NCBI GenBank assembly: GCA_937958075.1
Contig: CALFFB010000020.1
Span: forward strand, 1 to 28,164
Reading direction: 5' to 3'
From: an uncultured Geobacteraceae bacterium
GTDB taxonomy: Bacteria > Desulfobacterota > Desulfuromonadia > Desulfuromonadales > Geopsychrobacteraceae
Length of the DNA stretch: 28,164 bases
Part shown: positions 17,448-26,004 of the stretch, piece after piece
Position numbering within the stretch: the first letter of the stretch is position 1
Layout of the letters: the number at the start of each line of letters is the position of its first letter
Translations under genes and position numbers: made by a program
The notes under the pieces: model-generated
The model's input: the letters and a program-made list of their open reading frames with translations, nothing else
What the model was told of the DNA's origin: nothing
Databases searched by the model: none

Positions 17448-18746
17448 CTACAGCATGGAACGAGCCTCTCCCTCCTGATAAGCACGAAAGGGTCGATAGA
17501 GGGGGTCACCCACCAGTATCATGCGCCAGGACAGATAGGGCAGACTCAATATATAGGCTTCCGCCAGAGAATAATAGCCGTCAGTTAACAAGCCGAAGAA
17601 CACCTCCGGCAACGGAAACGCCTGGATGTAGGGTTCACCGACGGGGCCGACAACCGCGGCGGCGCCTTCTTCCAGCATCCGTTTGCACCAGTATTGCCCA
17701 CCGCCCCGCAGGGTCTGGCATTCCTGACTGGCCAGGTGCATGCCGACCGCCCCCGGCGTCCAGGTAAAGGCGGGAACATACCTGGCCAGACTGTACCACC
17801 CTGCGTACAGGGCGGTATCCGGTGCCTCACCCGCCTGCAGCAGCTTGTCCGTCTGCTCCACCACCACCGGAACAACAGCCCGCGCCTTTACCCCCGCAGC
17901 GGCACGGTGCAACGACTGGTCGTAGAATGCGTAACCTTTGAGATTCTGTTTTGTCGTCGGCGGCCAGCGCGCGTCAAAATAGGCCGTTCCCTGCAGGCCT
18001 GCGGTTTCGGCAGCGAGACTGTCATCGATCATTCGCCGCACCAGCTCATCTGACGGGGCGTCCAGACGACTGACAAGCAGCACCTCATCTTTGGTGATCG
18101 ACAACGACTGGTTCTGAAAACCGACAAAGAAGGGATTGGGCTGCCAGAACTTAAGATCGTACTCACCGGCCAGTACCAGACTCAGCTCCGAATCGACGGC
18201 GGCAGAATGGTCCCCGCGGTTAAAGGCCTTGATCTGCCCCTCCAGCTGGGCCAGCTGCCGCCCGGAGGCTGTCTCATCCTCAGCGGAAGACTCTTTCTCC
18301 AGCACCTGCCGCAGCTCGTCGCGCTGCTGTTCCAGCCGCCTGAGTTGCCGCTTTTCGTCTGCCGTCAGTTCCGGCCCGGCCACCCGCAGCGGTACGCCGC
18401 GCATTGTCACCAGCGCCCTGATTGCCCCCGCCCGGGCCGGGTCCTCAAGAAACTTCCGGACCGGCGCCGCGATCTCCTTGTCGTAAATGATTCGCGAACA
18501 GCTTTCCTTTTCCGTCGTGGTAATACGCAACAGATTCTCTTTGGGAATCCCCCGCTTCTCCATGTAATAGCGGGCAAGGTTCACGCTCCCCGGCACAAAG
18601 CGGTTGGCGACGACCACCACCTCTTCCGGCTGCAGCGCCTGCGCCTGATGTGCTCCAGACACCAGCAGCAGAAGCAAAAGCGTAAACATACCGGAAATTC
18701 TGAACATAAGGGCAAAGCCTTTCAACCTGGCGTCGTCGCTGTTCAT
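17448..18746 (-). CDS. Secreted TIGR03790-like protein of the exopolysaccharide locus
   Basis: Up to 432 residues with a signal peptide (MFTLLLLLLVSG, cleavage probably near AQA). The body begins LQPEEVVVVANRFVPGSVNLARYYMEKRGIP, then has a charged, helix-rich insert near residues 150–195. Later come YAGWYSLARYVPAFTWTPGAVGMHL and a C-terminal LVGDPLYRPF. This pattern recalls the uncharacterised TIGR03790 family found in PEP-CTERM/exosortase genomes; the recognition is from memory. It is exported, with unknown activity. The listed ATG overlaps the wecB stop (ATGA). An internal ATG at 18707 gives a more usual signal peptide and has a leader almost identical to that of the amidotransferase gene, so it may be the true start. 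Confidence 0.75.
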   Translation of the reverse strand: MNSDDARLKGFALMFRISGMFTLLLLLLVSGAHQAQALQPEEVVVVANRFVPGSVNLARYYMEKRGIPKENLLRITTTEKESCSRIIYDKEIAAPVRKFLEDPARAGAIRALVTMRGVPLRVAGPELTADEKRQLRRLEQQRDELRQVLEKESSAEDETASGRQLAQLEGQIKAFNRGDHSAAVDSELSLVLAGEYDLKFWQPNPFFVGFQNQSLSITKDEVLLVSRLDAPSDELVRRMIDDSLAAETAGLQGTAYFDARWPPTTKQNLKGYAFYDQSLHRAAAGVKARAVVPVVVEQTDKLLQAGEAPDTALYAGWYSLARYVPAFTWTPGAVGMHLASQECQTLRGGGQYWCKRMLEEGAAAVVGPVGEPYIQAFPLPEVFFGLLTDGYYSLAEAYILSLPYLSWRMILVGDPLYRPFRAYQEGEARSML

Positions 18747-19855
18747 TCCTGCGTCATCAGCGCCTCAACAATGCGCTCGGCAGCCCGGCCATCCCATTTT
18801 TCGGGAACGCCCAGGCGCCCATGGTTGCCATCAAGAAATCGCATCGCCTCCTGCACAATCCGTTGCCGGTCACATCCCACCAGAACATTCGAGCCCACCT
18901 CGCAGGTGACCGGCCGTTCCGTGTTGGGGCGCATGGTGATGCAGGGCACGCCGAGCACCGTGGTTTCCTCCTGCAGGCCGCCACTGTCCGTCAGCACCAG
19001 CGCCGCGTTCATGTTCAGATGGAGAAATTCCAGATAGCCCAGAGGCTCCGTGACCCAGATGCCGGCGACCTGGTCAGTCAAATTGAAATACTGCTGAAAG
19101 CCGAACTGCTCAACCATTTTGCGGGTACGTGGGTGCATGGGAAAGATGATCGGCAGCCGGTGGGAAATCTCCTTTAAGGCATCGAGAATCCCCTGCAGAA
19201 TTGACCTGTCATCGACATTCCCCGGCCGGTGCAGGGTCAGGGTCGCATAGTTCTTTGGCGATACGCCCAGGCGCCGCCCAAGATCAAGGGTCGCCGCCCT
19301 GGCTTTATGCTTGAGGAGGGTATCGATCATCACGTTGCCGACGAAAAATACCTTGTCATCAGGGATTCCTTCGGCCTTGAGGTTGGCGTTGGCGAAATGA
19401 TCGGTGGTGAACAGATAGTCGCACAGGACATCCGTGCACAGGCGGTTGATCTCTTCCGGCATGCTCATGTCCCGCGAGCGCAAACCGGCCTCCACGTGGG
19501 CGACCTTGATTCCCAGTTTTTTGGCGGTGATGGTGCAGGCCATGGTGGAATTCACATCACCGACCACCACCACCAGATCGGGCTTTTCCCGGAGACAGAC
19601 CTGCTCGAAGGCGATCATGATCTTTGCCGTCTGCTCGGCGTGGGAGCCTGATCCGACCTCCAGATTGATATCCGGAACCGGCATGCCCAGATCGACAAAA
19701 AAGGATTGACTCATCCGTTCGTCGTAGTGCTGCCCGGTGTGCACCAGCAGGTGTCTGATCCGTTGCGGATAGCGATTCATCGCCTCGATGATCGGCGCCA
19801 TTTTCATGAAGTTGGGGCGCGCGCCGACGACGTTGATGATAGTGAGTTGCTTCAC
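18743..19855 (-). CDS. wecB: UDP-N-acetylglucosamine 2-epimerase (non-hydrolysing)
   Basis: A 370-residue WecB-type epimerase that interconverts UDP-GlcNAc and UDP-ManNAc for surface polysaccharides. Visible family motifs are GARPNFMKMAP near the N-terminus, HTGQHYDERMS, VVGDVNSTMAC, HVEAGLRS, EEINR, LTLHRPGNVD and the C-terminal LTDSGGLQEE with ERPVT. The start is GTG at 19855, with GGAGG 6 nt upstream. It ends in a 4-nt overlap with the TIGR03790-like gene. It supplies an activated amino sugar to the glycosyltransferases encoded upstream in the same locus. Confidence 0.94.
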   Translation of the reverse strand: MKQLTIINVVGARPNFMKMAPIIEAMNRYPQRIRHLLVHTGQHYDERMSQSFFVDLGMPVPDINLEVGSGSHAEQTAKIMIAFEQVCLREKPDLVVVVGDVNSTMACTITAKKLGIKVAHVEAGLRSRDMSMPEEINRLCTDVLCDYLFTTDHFANANLKAEGIPDDKVFFVGNVMIDTLLKHKARAATLDLGRRLGVSPKNYATLTLHRPGNVDDRSILQGILDALKEISHRLPIIFPMHPRTRKMVEQFGFQQYFNLTDQVAGIWVTEPLGYLEFLHLNMNAALVLTDSGGLQEETTVLGVPCITMRPNTERPVTCEVGSNVLVGCDRQRIVQEAMRFLDGNHGRLGVPEKWDGRAAERIVEALMTQE

Positions 19856-20052
19856 AAGAACCCTCCGAAAAAAATGAAAATTATTTGTAACTCTTCAATA
19901 CTTCAGTCATTTATTTATGCAATGAGCCTGCAATTGGATATGTTTGAACGCTGCGGAAATTTGTTTGAGGCGTTAGCCGAGTTCATTTCCGCAAGAGAAA
20001 GCATGTCAATTGATAGGCGCTCTTTAAGCTTAAGCTGAATAGATACAATTAT
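19856..20052. other. AT-rich spacer between capK-like gene and wecB, with an inverted repeat
   Basis: A 197-bp gap clearly more AT-rich than its surroundings. It holds a perfect 9-bp inverted repeat, TGCGGAAAT and ATTTCCGCA, around a smaller GGC–GTTA–GCC hairpin. It does not carry the four-copy repeat family seen in the other gaps of the locus. No credible gene is visible: the plus-strand frame (MSLQLDMFERCGNLFEALAE…) is peptide-like but has no ribosome site. It probably contains the wecB leader, including its GGAGG. Confidence 0.45.
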
Positions 20053-21414
20053 TTACGACAATCCCTTTTGCGCCACCTTGGAGACTACGTAGCGATATTT
20101 CCCCGAAGCATCCCTGGGGATTTCATCCACTTTTTCCACCCGTACCCGCACCGATTCCCCCATGCGCTTTTTAAACCCCGCCACAATGCGTGCATCGCCG
20201 TCCGCCGGATACAGGCCATCCAGCAGTTTGACGAAAACCTGAACCTCGTCCACCTCATGCTGGACAATCTTGAACTGATCAACCCCCTCAATATCGCGGA
20301 CGATGTAGATCAACGACAGGGCATGCTGCCAGCGCCCGTCGGGGGTGACGATAAAGTCGGTGGTGCGGCCCTGAATGTTGCGGATGGTGCTCAATCCGCG
20401 ACCACAGGAGCAGTCCGCCGCCCCCGCTCGGGCGACATCTCCGGTGCGATAGCGGATCAGCGGCATCCCCCAGGCATCGAGGTGGGTCAGGACGATCTCA
20501 CCACTCTCGCCGGCAGGAGCGGCGGCACCCTCCTTTAGATACTCAACGACGTAGTTCGAATCTATCACATGATAGGAACCGGCCTGGCACTCGTGGGCGA
20601 CAAACCCCCCTTCGCGACTGCCGTAGCAGTCCACCACCGGCACCGCACCGAAAGCGGCCCCGATCAGGCTGCGCTGATGCGGGTAAAGCACCTCCGCCGT
20701 GGAAAACACCACCTTCACGCTTAACGCGCTCAGGTCGATGCCCTGCTTTTCGGCCATGCGACAGAACAGCTCGATGGTACTGGGATAACCGAACACACTA
20801 ACCGGATTGAATTCTTTGAAACGTCGATAAATACCGGGAAAGCTCTGTTCCGAGATATCGAAAGCGCTGAGCAGCAGTTCGTTGGTCAGGCTGTCCCGCA
20901 GGGTCTTGAGGCGATCCTGCCGGGTCGCCTCCACCGGCGATCCCCACAGATACAGCTCCTTTTCGCCGACATCGACATCCCACCAGCGATGGGTCAGCAT
21001 CCGCGCCGCCTTGTCGTACGCCTGCCGTCGTTTGTCAAAATAGAAAATCAGTGGCTCCCCCGACGAGCCCCCCGTGTTGTAGCGCTGCAGGCCGCCGGGG
21101 CAATCGCCCCAGGTCAGCCGCTCCAGATTACGCTTGATCTCGGCCTTGTCCAGCAGCGGCAGTTTCTGCAGATCGTCCGGACTGTTCATGGTCTCGGCGT
21201 TGAAACCGGTCTCGGCAAAACGCTCCCGGTAAAAGGGAATGCGCGTCTGGGCGTGGACCAGCAGCTCACGCAGTTTGCGAAAACGCAGCTCCTCCAGCTG
21301 CGCCGGCGCAAGCCACTGCTGCTGTTCCAGCTCGGACAGGCAGGCGAAGGTGCTGCGTTTCATGATTTTCTCGTGCAGCGGATAGATAAGCTTCCTGACC
21401 AGAACCGGATTCAT
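20053..21414 (-). CDS. CapK/PaaK-like adenylate-forming enzyme
   Basis: A 453-residue protein of the phenylacetate–CoA ligase (PaaK)/CapK branch of the AMP-binding superfamily. The ATP-binding loop is NTGGSSGEP (113–121). Later motifs are YGSREGG, IRYRTGD and a small C-terminal lid domain ending VDEIPRDASGKYRYV. A cysteine cluster DCSCGR lies near residue 335. CapK-like members in capsule and exopolysaccharide loci are thought to activate small carboxylic acids for decorating sugars, but the substrate is unknown. GAGGAC lies 8 nt before the ATG. Upstream lies repeat copy B; downstream is the AT-rich spacer before wecB. Confidence 0.87.
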   Translation of the reverse strand: MNPVLVRKLIYPLHEKIMKRSTFACLSELEQQQWLAPAQLEELRFRKLRELLVHAQTRIPFYRERFAETGFNAETMNSPDDLQKLPLLDKAEIKRNLERLTWGDCPGGLQRYNTGGSSGEPLIFYFDKRRQAYDKAARMLTHRWWDVDVGEKELYLWGSPVEATRQDRLKTLRDSLTNELLLSAFDISEQSFPGIYRRFKEFNPVSVFGYPSTIELFCRMAEKQGIDLSALSVKVVFSTAEVLYPHQRSLIGAAFGAVPVVDCYGSREGGFVAHECQAGSYHVIDSNYVVEYLKEGAAAPAGESGEIVLTHLDAWGMPLIRYRTGDVARAGAADCSCGRGLSTIRNIQGRTTDFIVTPDGRWQHALSLIYIVRDIEGVDQFKIVQHEVDEVQVFVKLLDGLYPADGDARIVAGFKKRMGESVRVRVEKVDEIPRDASGKYRYVVSKVAQKGLS

Positions 21415-21448
21415 TAAGAGTCCTCACTTTCCTGGAAAGTATCGCGAC

Positions 21449-21553
21449 AAAGGATCAGGGTTGCCATGACAAGGGCGTCTGGCGCCATGGATGGCGACAG
21501 TCGAACGGCCAGGGACGGCAAAGTGTCCCATGGAATGGCAACCCAGATCCTTT
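21449..21553 (+). repeat. Structured dispersed repeat, copy B (plus orientation)
   Basis: Outer arms 21449–21467 and 21535–21553 pair at 18 of 19 positions (GGGTTGCCAT with ATGGCAACCC at the inner end). The second helix pairs 21479–21486 with 21493–21500, with one G–A mismatch. The third helix pairs 21512–21519 with 21523–21529 around an AAA loop, with one bulged G. The linker is GTCGAACGGCCA. It lies between the VanZ-like gene stop and the capK-like gene start, antisense to both. Confidence 0.85.
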
Positions 21554-21570
21554 TCAGAAGTACAGGCTCG

Positions 21571-22803
21571 TCAATGTCCATTTTCATCATGGGCCAATCC
21601 ACCAAGCCAGGCACAACCCCAGGCCACCACAGCAATCAGAATATCGGTGATATCCGGCGAACGCCCGGGGATGCTGCGTTGCAGCCATTCCATCAGTGCC
21701 GCCAGCCCGATCACCAGCATGCCCCCTGACACAAGGACACGAACAGACCCACCCCCTGTCAGATAGCGTACAACATAACCGGCCCCCAGAAAAACCCACC
21801 CGCCGGCGAGAATATTGGTCAATCCGACCAGATTCTGCATGTGCCCCCGGAACGGAATCCAGTTAAAGGCGATCAGCTGGGTACTCTCGGGTGATGCGCG
21901 CAGAGTATCGACAATAAAACCGACGGCCAGAAACACTCCTGAGGCGATCAGCAGCGGTCGCTCTCCTGTTCTGTTCAAAAAAAACAAAACCAGCAATCCC
22001 CCGGCGCAGCCGAGCAGTGCTTCCAGGGACAGTTGCCGACTGAGAACCGGAACCTTCAGCAGCAGCACGGTGACAACCACCAGGGCCATCAGGAGCAGTC
22101 CTTTTCTGCGCGAACGGCTTATACTCAGAGCAATCCCCCCAAGCGCCGCAATACTGCAGAAATACACCAGCGCCTGGGCCGGAATAAAGGGCACTTGTCC
22201 GGTCAGAGTGTGCCAGATCGGCTTCAGCCCATGGCGCAAGGTGCTGATGCCCAGAGACGGCACCAGGGGACTCAGTTGCGACAAAATCCACAGGCACAAA
22301 ACCATCAGCCCGATATTCGCCTGCGCCCCCGGTGCAAAACAGTCATTGCGGAGATGGCGCAGCCGCGCGCCGACCAGGGTTTTCCCGGCCACCACCCATG
22401 CCAGCAAAGCGCCGCTGATCGTCCCCAGAGCGTTGAGGGCCAGATCGGAGAGGGCCGAGGTTCTGGCGGGAAGAAAGACCTGTACCGCCTCCAGACTGAA
22501 GCTCAGCCCCGTACCCATCAGTCCGGCCAGCAGCAACGCCGCAAACCAGCCTGTGCGCTGTCCCCAATACCCCCCCAACAACACCCCGAAAGGCAGATAG
22601 ACAAGAACATTGGTGACAAGATCAGTCTTGGAAAAACGGTCACTGTCGAGCATCAGAACCTGCGAAAGAAACCCGTCCCTCGGAACGACCCAGCCATGAA
22701 AAGGATAGAGGGTACCGTAGATCAGCAACAGCAGGTAGAGAGCTGCACAAACACCGACCCACCGGCGAGAAAGCCCTAGAAAATCTGGCCGTGGAGGGGT
22801 CAT
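21571..22803 (-). CDS. Polytopic membrane protein with two VanZ-like halves
   Basis: A 410-residue membrane protein with about ten hydrophobic segments. The N-terminal half has the VanZ-like pattern TDLVTNVLVYLPFG, followed by SLEAVQVFLPARTSALSDLALNALG. The C-terminal half repeats it: FNWIPF, MEWLQRSIPGRSPDITDILI and a final membrane helix. VanZ-family proteins occur in exopolysaccharide and exosortase loci; their molecular role is not established. The ATG shares one base with the stop of the upstream glycosyltransferase gene (TGATG), so the two are coupled. GGAG lies 7 nt upstream. The two-half layout suggests an internal duplication. Confidence 0.82.
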   Translation of the reverse strand: MTPPRPDFLGLSRRWVGVCAALYLLLLIYGTLYPFHGWVVPRDGFLSQVLMLDSDRFSKTDLVTNVLVYLPFGVLLGGYWGQRTGWFAALLLAGLMGTGLSFSLEAVQVFLPARTSALSDLALNALGTISGALLAWVVAGKTLVGARLRHLRNDCFAPGAQANIGLMVLCLWILSQLSPLVPSLGISTLRHGLKPIWHTLTGQVPFIPAQALVYFCSIAALGGIALSISRSRRKGLLLMALVVVTVLLLKVPVLSRQLSLEALLGCAGGLLVLFFLNRTGERPLLIASGVFLAVGFIVDTLRASPESTQLIAFNWIPFRGHMQNLVGLTNILAGGWVFLGAGYVVRYLTGGGSVRVLVSGGMLVIGLAALMEWLQRSIPGRSPDITDILIAVVAWGCAWLGGLAHDENGH

Positions 22804-23882
22804 CAGGACGCTCCATCACCGAAATACAAGGCGAAAATCCGCTCCCGAATCTGCTCCCACCGATACTGCCGGGCGTAGGCGTAGCCCTCCTTCGCCAGGG
22901 CCCTCGCCAGCGCCGGGTCCTGCACCAGTTCCAGCATCCCGGCGGCCAGGGCCGCGTCATCGTGCGGTTTGACCAGCAGACCGTTACGGCGGTGCTCAAC
23001 CATGCAGGAAATCCCACCGACATCCGATGTCACCACCGGCAATCCGCACAGAAAGGCCTCCATCAGCGCCCCCGGAAAATTATCCGCCAGCGAAGCATTG
23101 ACCATGACAGCGCTTGCGGCGTAGATCTCGGCCAGTTGCTGGTGATCGACGGTTCCGTAAAACTCGACCCCTTCGATCTGTTCCCGTACCACCATCTCTT
23201 CCAAAGGTTGCCGCAGTGAGCCGCCCCCCGCGATCTTCAGCCGGGCAGCGGGAAGCTCCTGTCTGACCCTGGCAAAGGCCCTGAGAATCACCTCATGACC
23301 GTAAATCGGTTCAAGCTGACGCGACACGACAAAAACCGGCTCAAAAACAGATCGGTCACGAAAGGCAAACAGTTCGGCATCGGCAATGTTCGGCAGAACA
23401 GCTGCCTCAATATCCAGCCGCTGGCGGAAAACCTCCTGCAGAAACGGCGACGGCACCACCACGGCATCAACACGCTTCAAGTAAAAGCCAACCAACCATC
23501 CCCAACGCGCGAAGAATCTGTCCGCCTCTCCGCCCCGGTAATTCACCAGAACCCGGCAGCGGAACCATCTCCCCACAAGTAACGCAGGAACCACAGAGAT
23601 GAAAAAGTAGAGATGGGAGCAGGCAAAAATATGAACGACATCAACAGAGCGCAGAGCCCTCAAGCGGAACAGGTACAGCCAGAAACGGATAAAGGTACGC
23701 ACTCCGGGAAGAGCCGCGCACCATTTCAGGGCAGCCGGAAAATCGGGATTGGTGGCGATCAGAGAAACCGACAAGCCTTCGGCCCGCAAGCGCTCTGCCA
23801 GCTTGCCCGCCTGCATCGCCATGCCGCCGTTGGGCGGCGGCACCGGGGCTACGAGAGCTATATTTTTACGCGGCGATTCCAT
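22803..23882 (-). CDS. Family 4 glycosyltransferase
   Basis: A 359-residue GT-B enzyme. The N-terminal acceptor domain starts IALVAPVPPPNGGMAMQAGKL. A Rossmann domain follows, with a donor-binding region containing YGTVDHQQLAEIYAAS, then the GT4 E-x7-E-like motif in NFPGALMEAFLCGLPVVTSDVGG. It is predicted to add a sugar to a lipid-linked exopolysaccharide intermediate at the inner face of the membrane; donor and acceptor are unknown. The start at 23882 was chosen because AAGGA lies 6 nt upstream and the longer frame runs back through repeat copy C. It overlaps the VanZ-like gene by 1 nt. Confidence 0.9.
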   Translation of the reverse strand: MESPRKNIALVAPVPPPNGGMAMQAGKLAERLRAEGLSVSLIATNPDFPAALKWCAALPGVRTFIRFWLYLFRLRALRSVDVVHIFACSHLYFFISVVPALLVGRWFRCRVLVNYRGGEADRFFARWGWLVGFYLKRVDAVVVPSPFLQEVFRQRLDIEAAVLPNIADAELFAFRDRSVFEPVFVVSRQLEPIYGHEVILRAFARVRQELPAARLKIAGGGSLRQPLEEMVVREQIEGVEFYGTVDHQQLAEIYAASAVMVNASLADNFPGALMEAFLCGLPVVTSDVGGISCMVEHRRNGLLVKPHDDAALAAGMLELVQDPALARALAKEGYAYARQYRWEQIRERIFALYFGDGAS

Positions 23883-23945
23883 TGAATCCTTTTTGGCAGA
23901 CCCTTTCACAATGAATTGCTCCGCATATTTTATTTTTCCGTGGGA

Positions 23946-24061
23946 ACGAGAGGGGATGCCTGTTCCCATGGAGAGAACGACTGTCGCCCGGATGGCGACA
24001 GTCGAGCGGCCAGGGATGGCGAAAAGCGTTCCTCGGAATGGGGGCCGGCATCCCCTCTCGT
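23946..24061 (+). repeat. Structured dispersed repeat, copy C (plus orientation)
   Basis: Outer arms 23946–23960 (ACGAGAGGGGATGCC) and 24047–24061 are a perfect 15-bp inverted repeat, continued inside by CCCAT/ATGGG. The second helix is perfect over 10 bp (23979–23988 with 23994–24003, CTGTCGCC/GGCGACAG core). The third helix is GGGATGGC (24013–24020) with GCGTTCC (24026–24032) around GAAAA, and needs G·U pairs that exist only on this strand. It lies between the amidotransferase gene stop and the glycosyltransferase gene start, antisense to both. Confidence 0.88.
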
Positions 24062-24081
24062 ATGCCAAAAACAGCCGAATA

Positions 24082-25968
24082 TCAAAGCCAGTTCTGCGCC
24101 CAGTGCTCAAAAAACAACAGCGCCCAGATACGGGCGCTTAAGTCCCGTCCCGCCTTCTGATGATCATTCAGCAGCTTTTCCACCGCCGCCGGATTGAAGA
24201 AACCACGCTCACGCGCCTGCTGCGACAACAGGATATCGCGCGCGTAGCTGGTCAGATCCTTCTTGAACCAGTGGACCAGGGGCACCCCGAAACCCATCTT
24301 GCGGCGATAGAGAATCTCATCCGGCAACAACCCCGCCATCGTCTTCTTGAGAATATATTTGGCATCGCCGTTTTTCAGTTTCAGATGCGAGGGCATCCGC
24401 GCCGCCAGCTCCACCACCTCGTGATCCAGCAACGGCGCTCGTGTCTCCAGACTGCAGAGCATGCTCGCCCGATCGACCTTGGTCAGGATATCCTCGGCCA
24501 GGTAGGTTTTGGTGTCGACATACTGAATCCGGGTCAGATAATCGTGCTCCAGGCATTCATCATAATACCGCTTAAGAGCTGTATAATCGGGCAATGTACG
24601 CGCCGAATCGCCGCGCAGGCCCGATTTGACATCGGCACTGAGCAGACTTTCCAGGTAAGCAGTTTCGCCGAAGGTGTTGATCCCCGCGTAACGTTCAAAG
24701 GGATCACGAGAGAGGTGGCGCAAGGTGCCCTGTCCCTTCATGCCGGTCGGCAACATAGCCGCCGGCCAACCGAACAACGGCTTGCGGATCGCGTCCGGTA
24801 GCCAGTCGTAGCGTCCCATGTCTGTCGCCCAGCGGTAGCGGCGGTAGCCGGCAAAGGTTTCATCACCGCCGTCGCCGGAAAGAATGACCGTCACCTGTTC
24901 CCGCGCCAGTTTCGAGACATACCAGGTGGGAATCGCCGACGAATCGGCGAAGGGCTCATCGTACTCCCAGGCCAGACGCGGCAGCACCTCCATGGCATCC
25001 GGCTCCACCACATACTCATGATGCTCGGTACCGAAACGCTCGGCGATCTGCCGGGCGTACTGCAACTCGCTGAAATCCTCCTCCTTGAAGCCGATGGAGA
25101 AGGTCTTTACCGGAGCGCTCTGCACCTGACTCATCAGAGCCACCACCGCGCTCGAATCGATACCGCCGCTCAAAAATGCCCCCAACGGCACTTCGGAGAT
25201 CAGGCGAATCTGCACCGCCTCTTCCAGTTTGGCACGCAAAGCGGCGATCCATTCGTCTTCGGATACAGAAACATCCGGCGCGTAAGTCAGATTCCAGTAG
25301 GGTTTTTCCAGCACCGTCAGGGCGGTCGACGACGGATCCAAGGCGATGTTCAGACTGTGCCCCGGAGCCAACTTGCGAATCCCCTTGAAGATGGTACCGG
25401 GAAAGGGGATGTAGTGATAATTGAGATAATCGACCAGAGCGCCGGGGTCAAGCTCACGCGGCACAGCATCATCCTGCAGCAATGCCTTGATCTCCGAAGC
25501 GAAGAGAAAACGCTTGCCGTCGCTGTAGTAATACAGGGGCTTCTTGCCCATGCGATCACGCGCCAGAAAAAGAACCTTCCGGCGTTTGTCCCAGATGGCG
25601 AAAGCGAACATGCCGCGCAGGCGTTTCGGGCAATCCTCGCCCCACTCTTCCCAGGCGTGGACAATGGTCTCCGTGTCGCTGCGCGTGCGGAACCGGTGCC
25701 CCAGAGCCAGCAACTCCTCCCGCAGTGCCGGAAAATTGTAGATTTCCCCGTTGAAGGTGATCCAGACACTGTCATCCTCGTTGCTTAAGGGCTGGGCACC
25801 ACCGGACAGGTCGATGATGGACAGACGCCGGTGCCCCAGAGCAACGGGTCCGTCAAGGTGATAACCTTCACCATCAGGGCCACGATGCTCCATGATCCGA
25901 TTCATTTTTTCGATCAACGCCCGTTCGGGAGCTGATCCTGTATCAAGGATTCCGGAGATACCGCACAT
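24082..25968 (-). CDS. Asparagine-synthase-like amidotransferase of the exopolysaccharide locus
   Basis: A 628-residue two-domain enzyme. The N-terminal class II glutamine amidotransferase domain has nucleophile Cys2 (MCGISGILD), HRGPDGEG, LGHRRLSIIDL and FNGEIYNF. The C-terminal synthase domain has the ATP-binding loop SGGIDSS (267–273), then LSGDGGDETFAGYRRYRW and KVDRASMLCSLETRAPLLD. The start at 25968 was chosen because Cys2 must be the first residue after Met removal. The sequence resembles the exosortase-A-associated amidotransferase type (asparagine synthase family) more than housekeeping AsnB. That assignment, and a role in amidating a sugar acid or a similar polymer component, are inferences from context. 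Confidence 0.9.
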   Translation of the reverse strand: MCGISGILDTGSAPERALIEKMNRIMEHRGPDGEGYHLDGPVALGHRRLSIIDLSGGAQPLSNEDDSVWITFNGEIYNFPALREELLALGHRFRTRSDTETIVHAWEEWGEDCPKRLRGMFAFAIWDKRRKVLFLARDRMGKKPLYYYSDGKRFLFASEIKALLQDDAVPRELDPGALVDYLNYHYIPFPGTIFKGIRKLAPGHSLNIALDPSSTALTVLEKPYWNLTYAPDVSVSEDEWIAALRAKLEEAVQIRLISEVPLGAFLSGGIDSSAVVALMSQVQSAPVKTFSIGFKEEDFSELQYARQIAERFGTEHHEYVVEPDAMEVLPRLAWEYDEPFADSSAIPTWYVSKLAREQVTVILSGDGGDETFAGYRRYRWATDMGRYDWLPDAIRKPLFGWPAAMLPTGMKGQGTLRHLSRDPFERYAGINTFGETAYLESLLSADVKSGLRGDSARTLPDYTALKRYYDECLEHDYLTRIQYVDTKTYLAEDILTKVDRASMLCSLETRAPLLDHEVVELAARMPSHLKLKNGDAKYILKKTMAGLLPDEILYRRKMGFGVPLVHWFKKDLTSYARDILLSQQARERGFFNPAAVEKLLNDHQKAGRDLSARIWALLFFEHWAQNWL

Positions 25969-26004
25969 AAGGTCAAAGCCTTTTTTAACTGTTGCCCTGT
26001 TGGG

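Noticed and set aside
19930..20030. Possible integron attC site in the AT-rich spacer (GGCTAACGCC on the minus strand)
   Set aside because: The core does not fit RYYYAAC, no matching partner core is present, and there is no integrase or cassette array.
23866..24051. Minus-strand frames across repeat copies C and D sharing a FRHPWPLD(C/W)RHPG-like peptide
   Set aside because: The shared peptide is a by-product of the repeat sequence. Copies A and B do not keep the frame, and no ribosome sites precede the frames, so the element is treated as non-coding.
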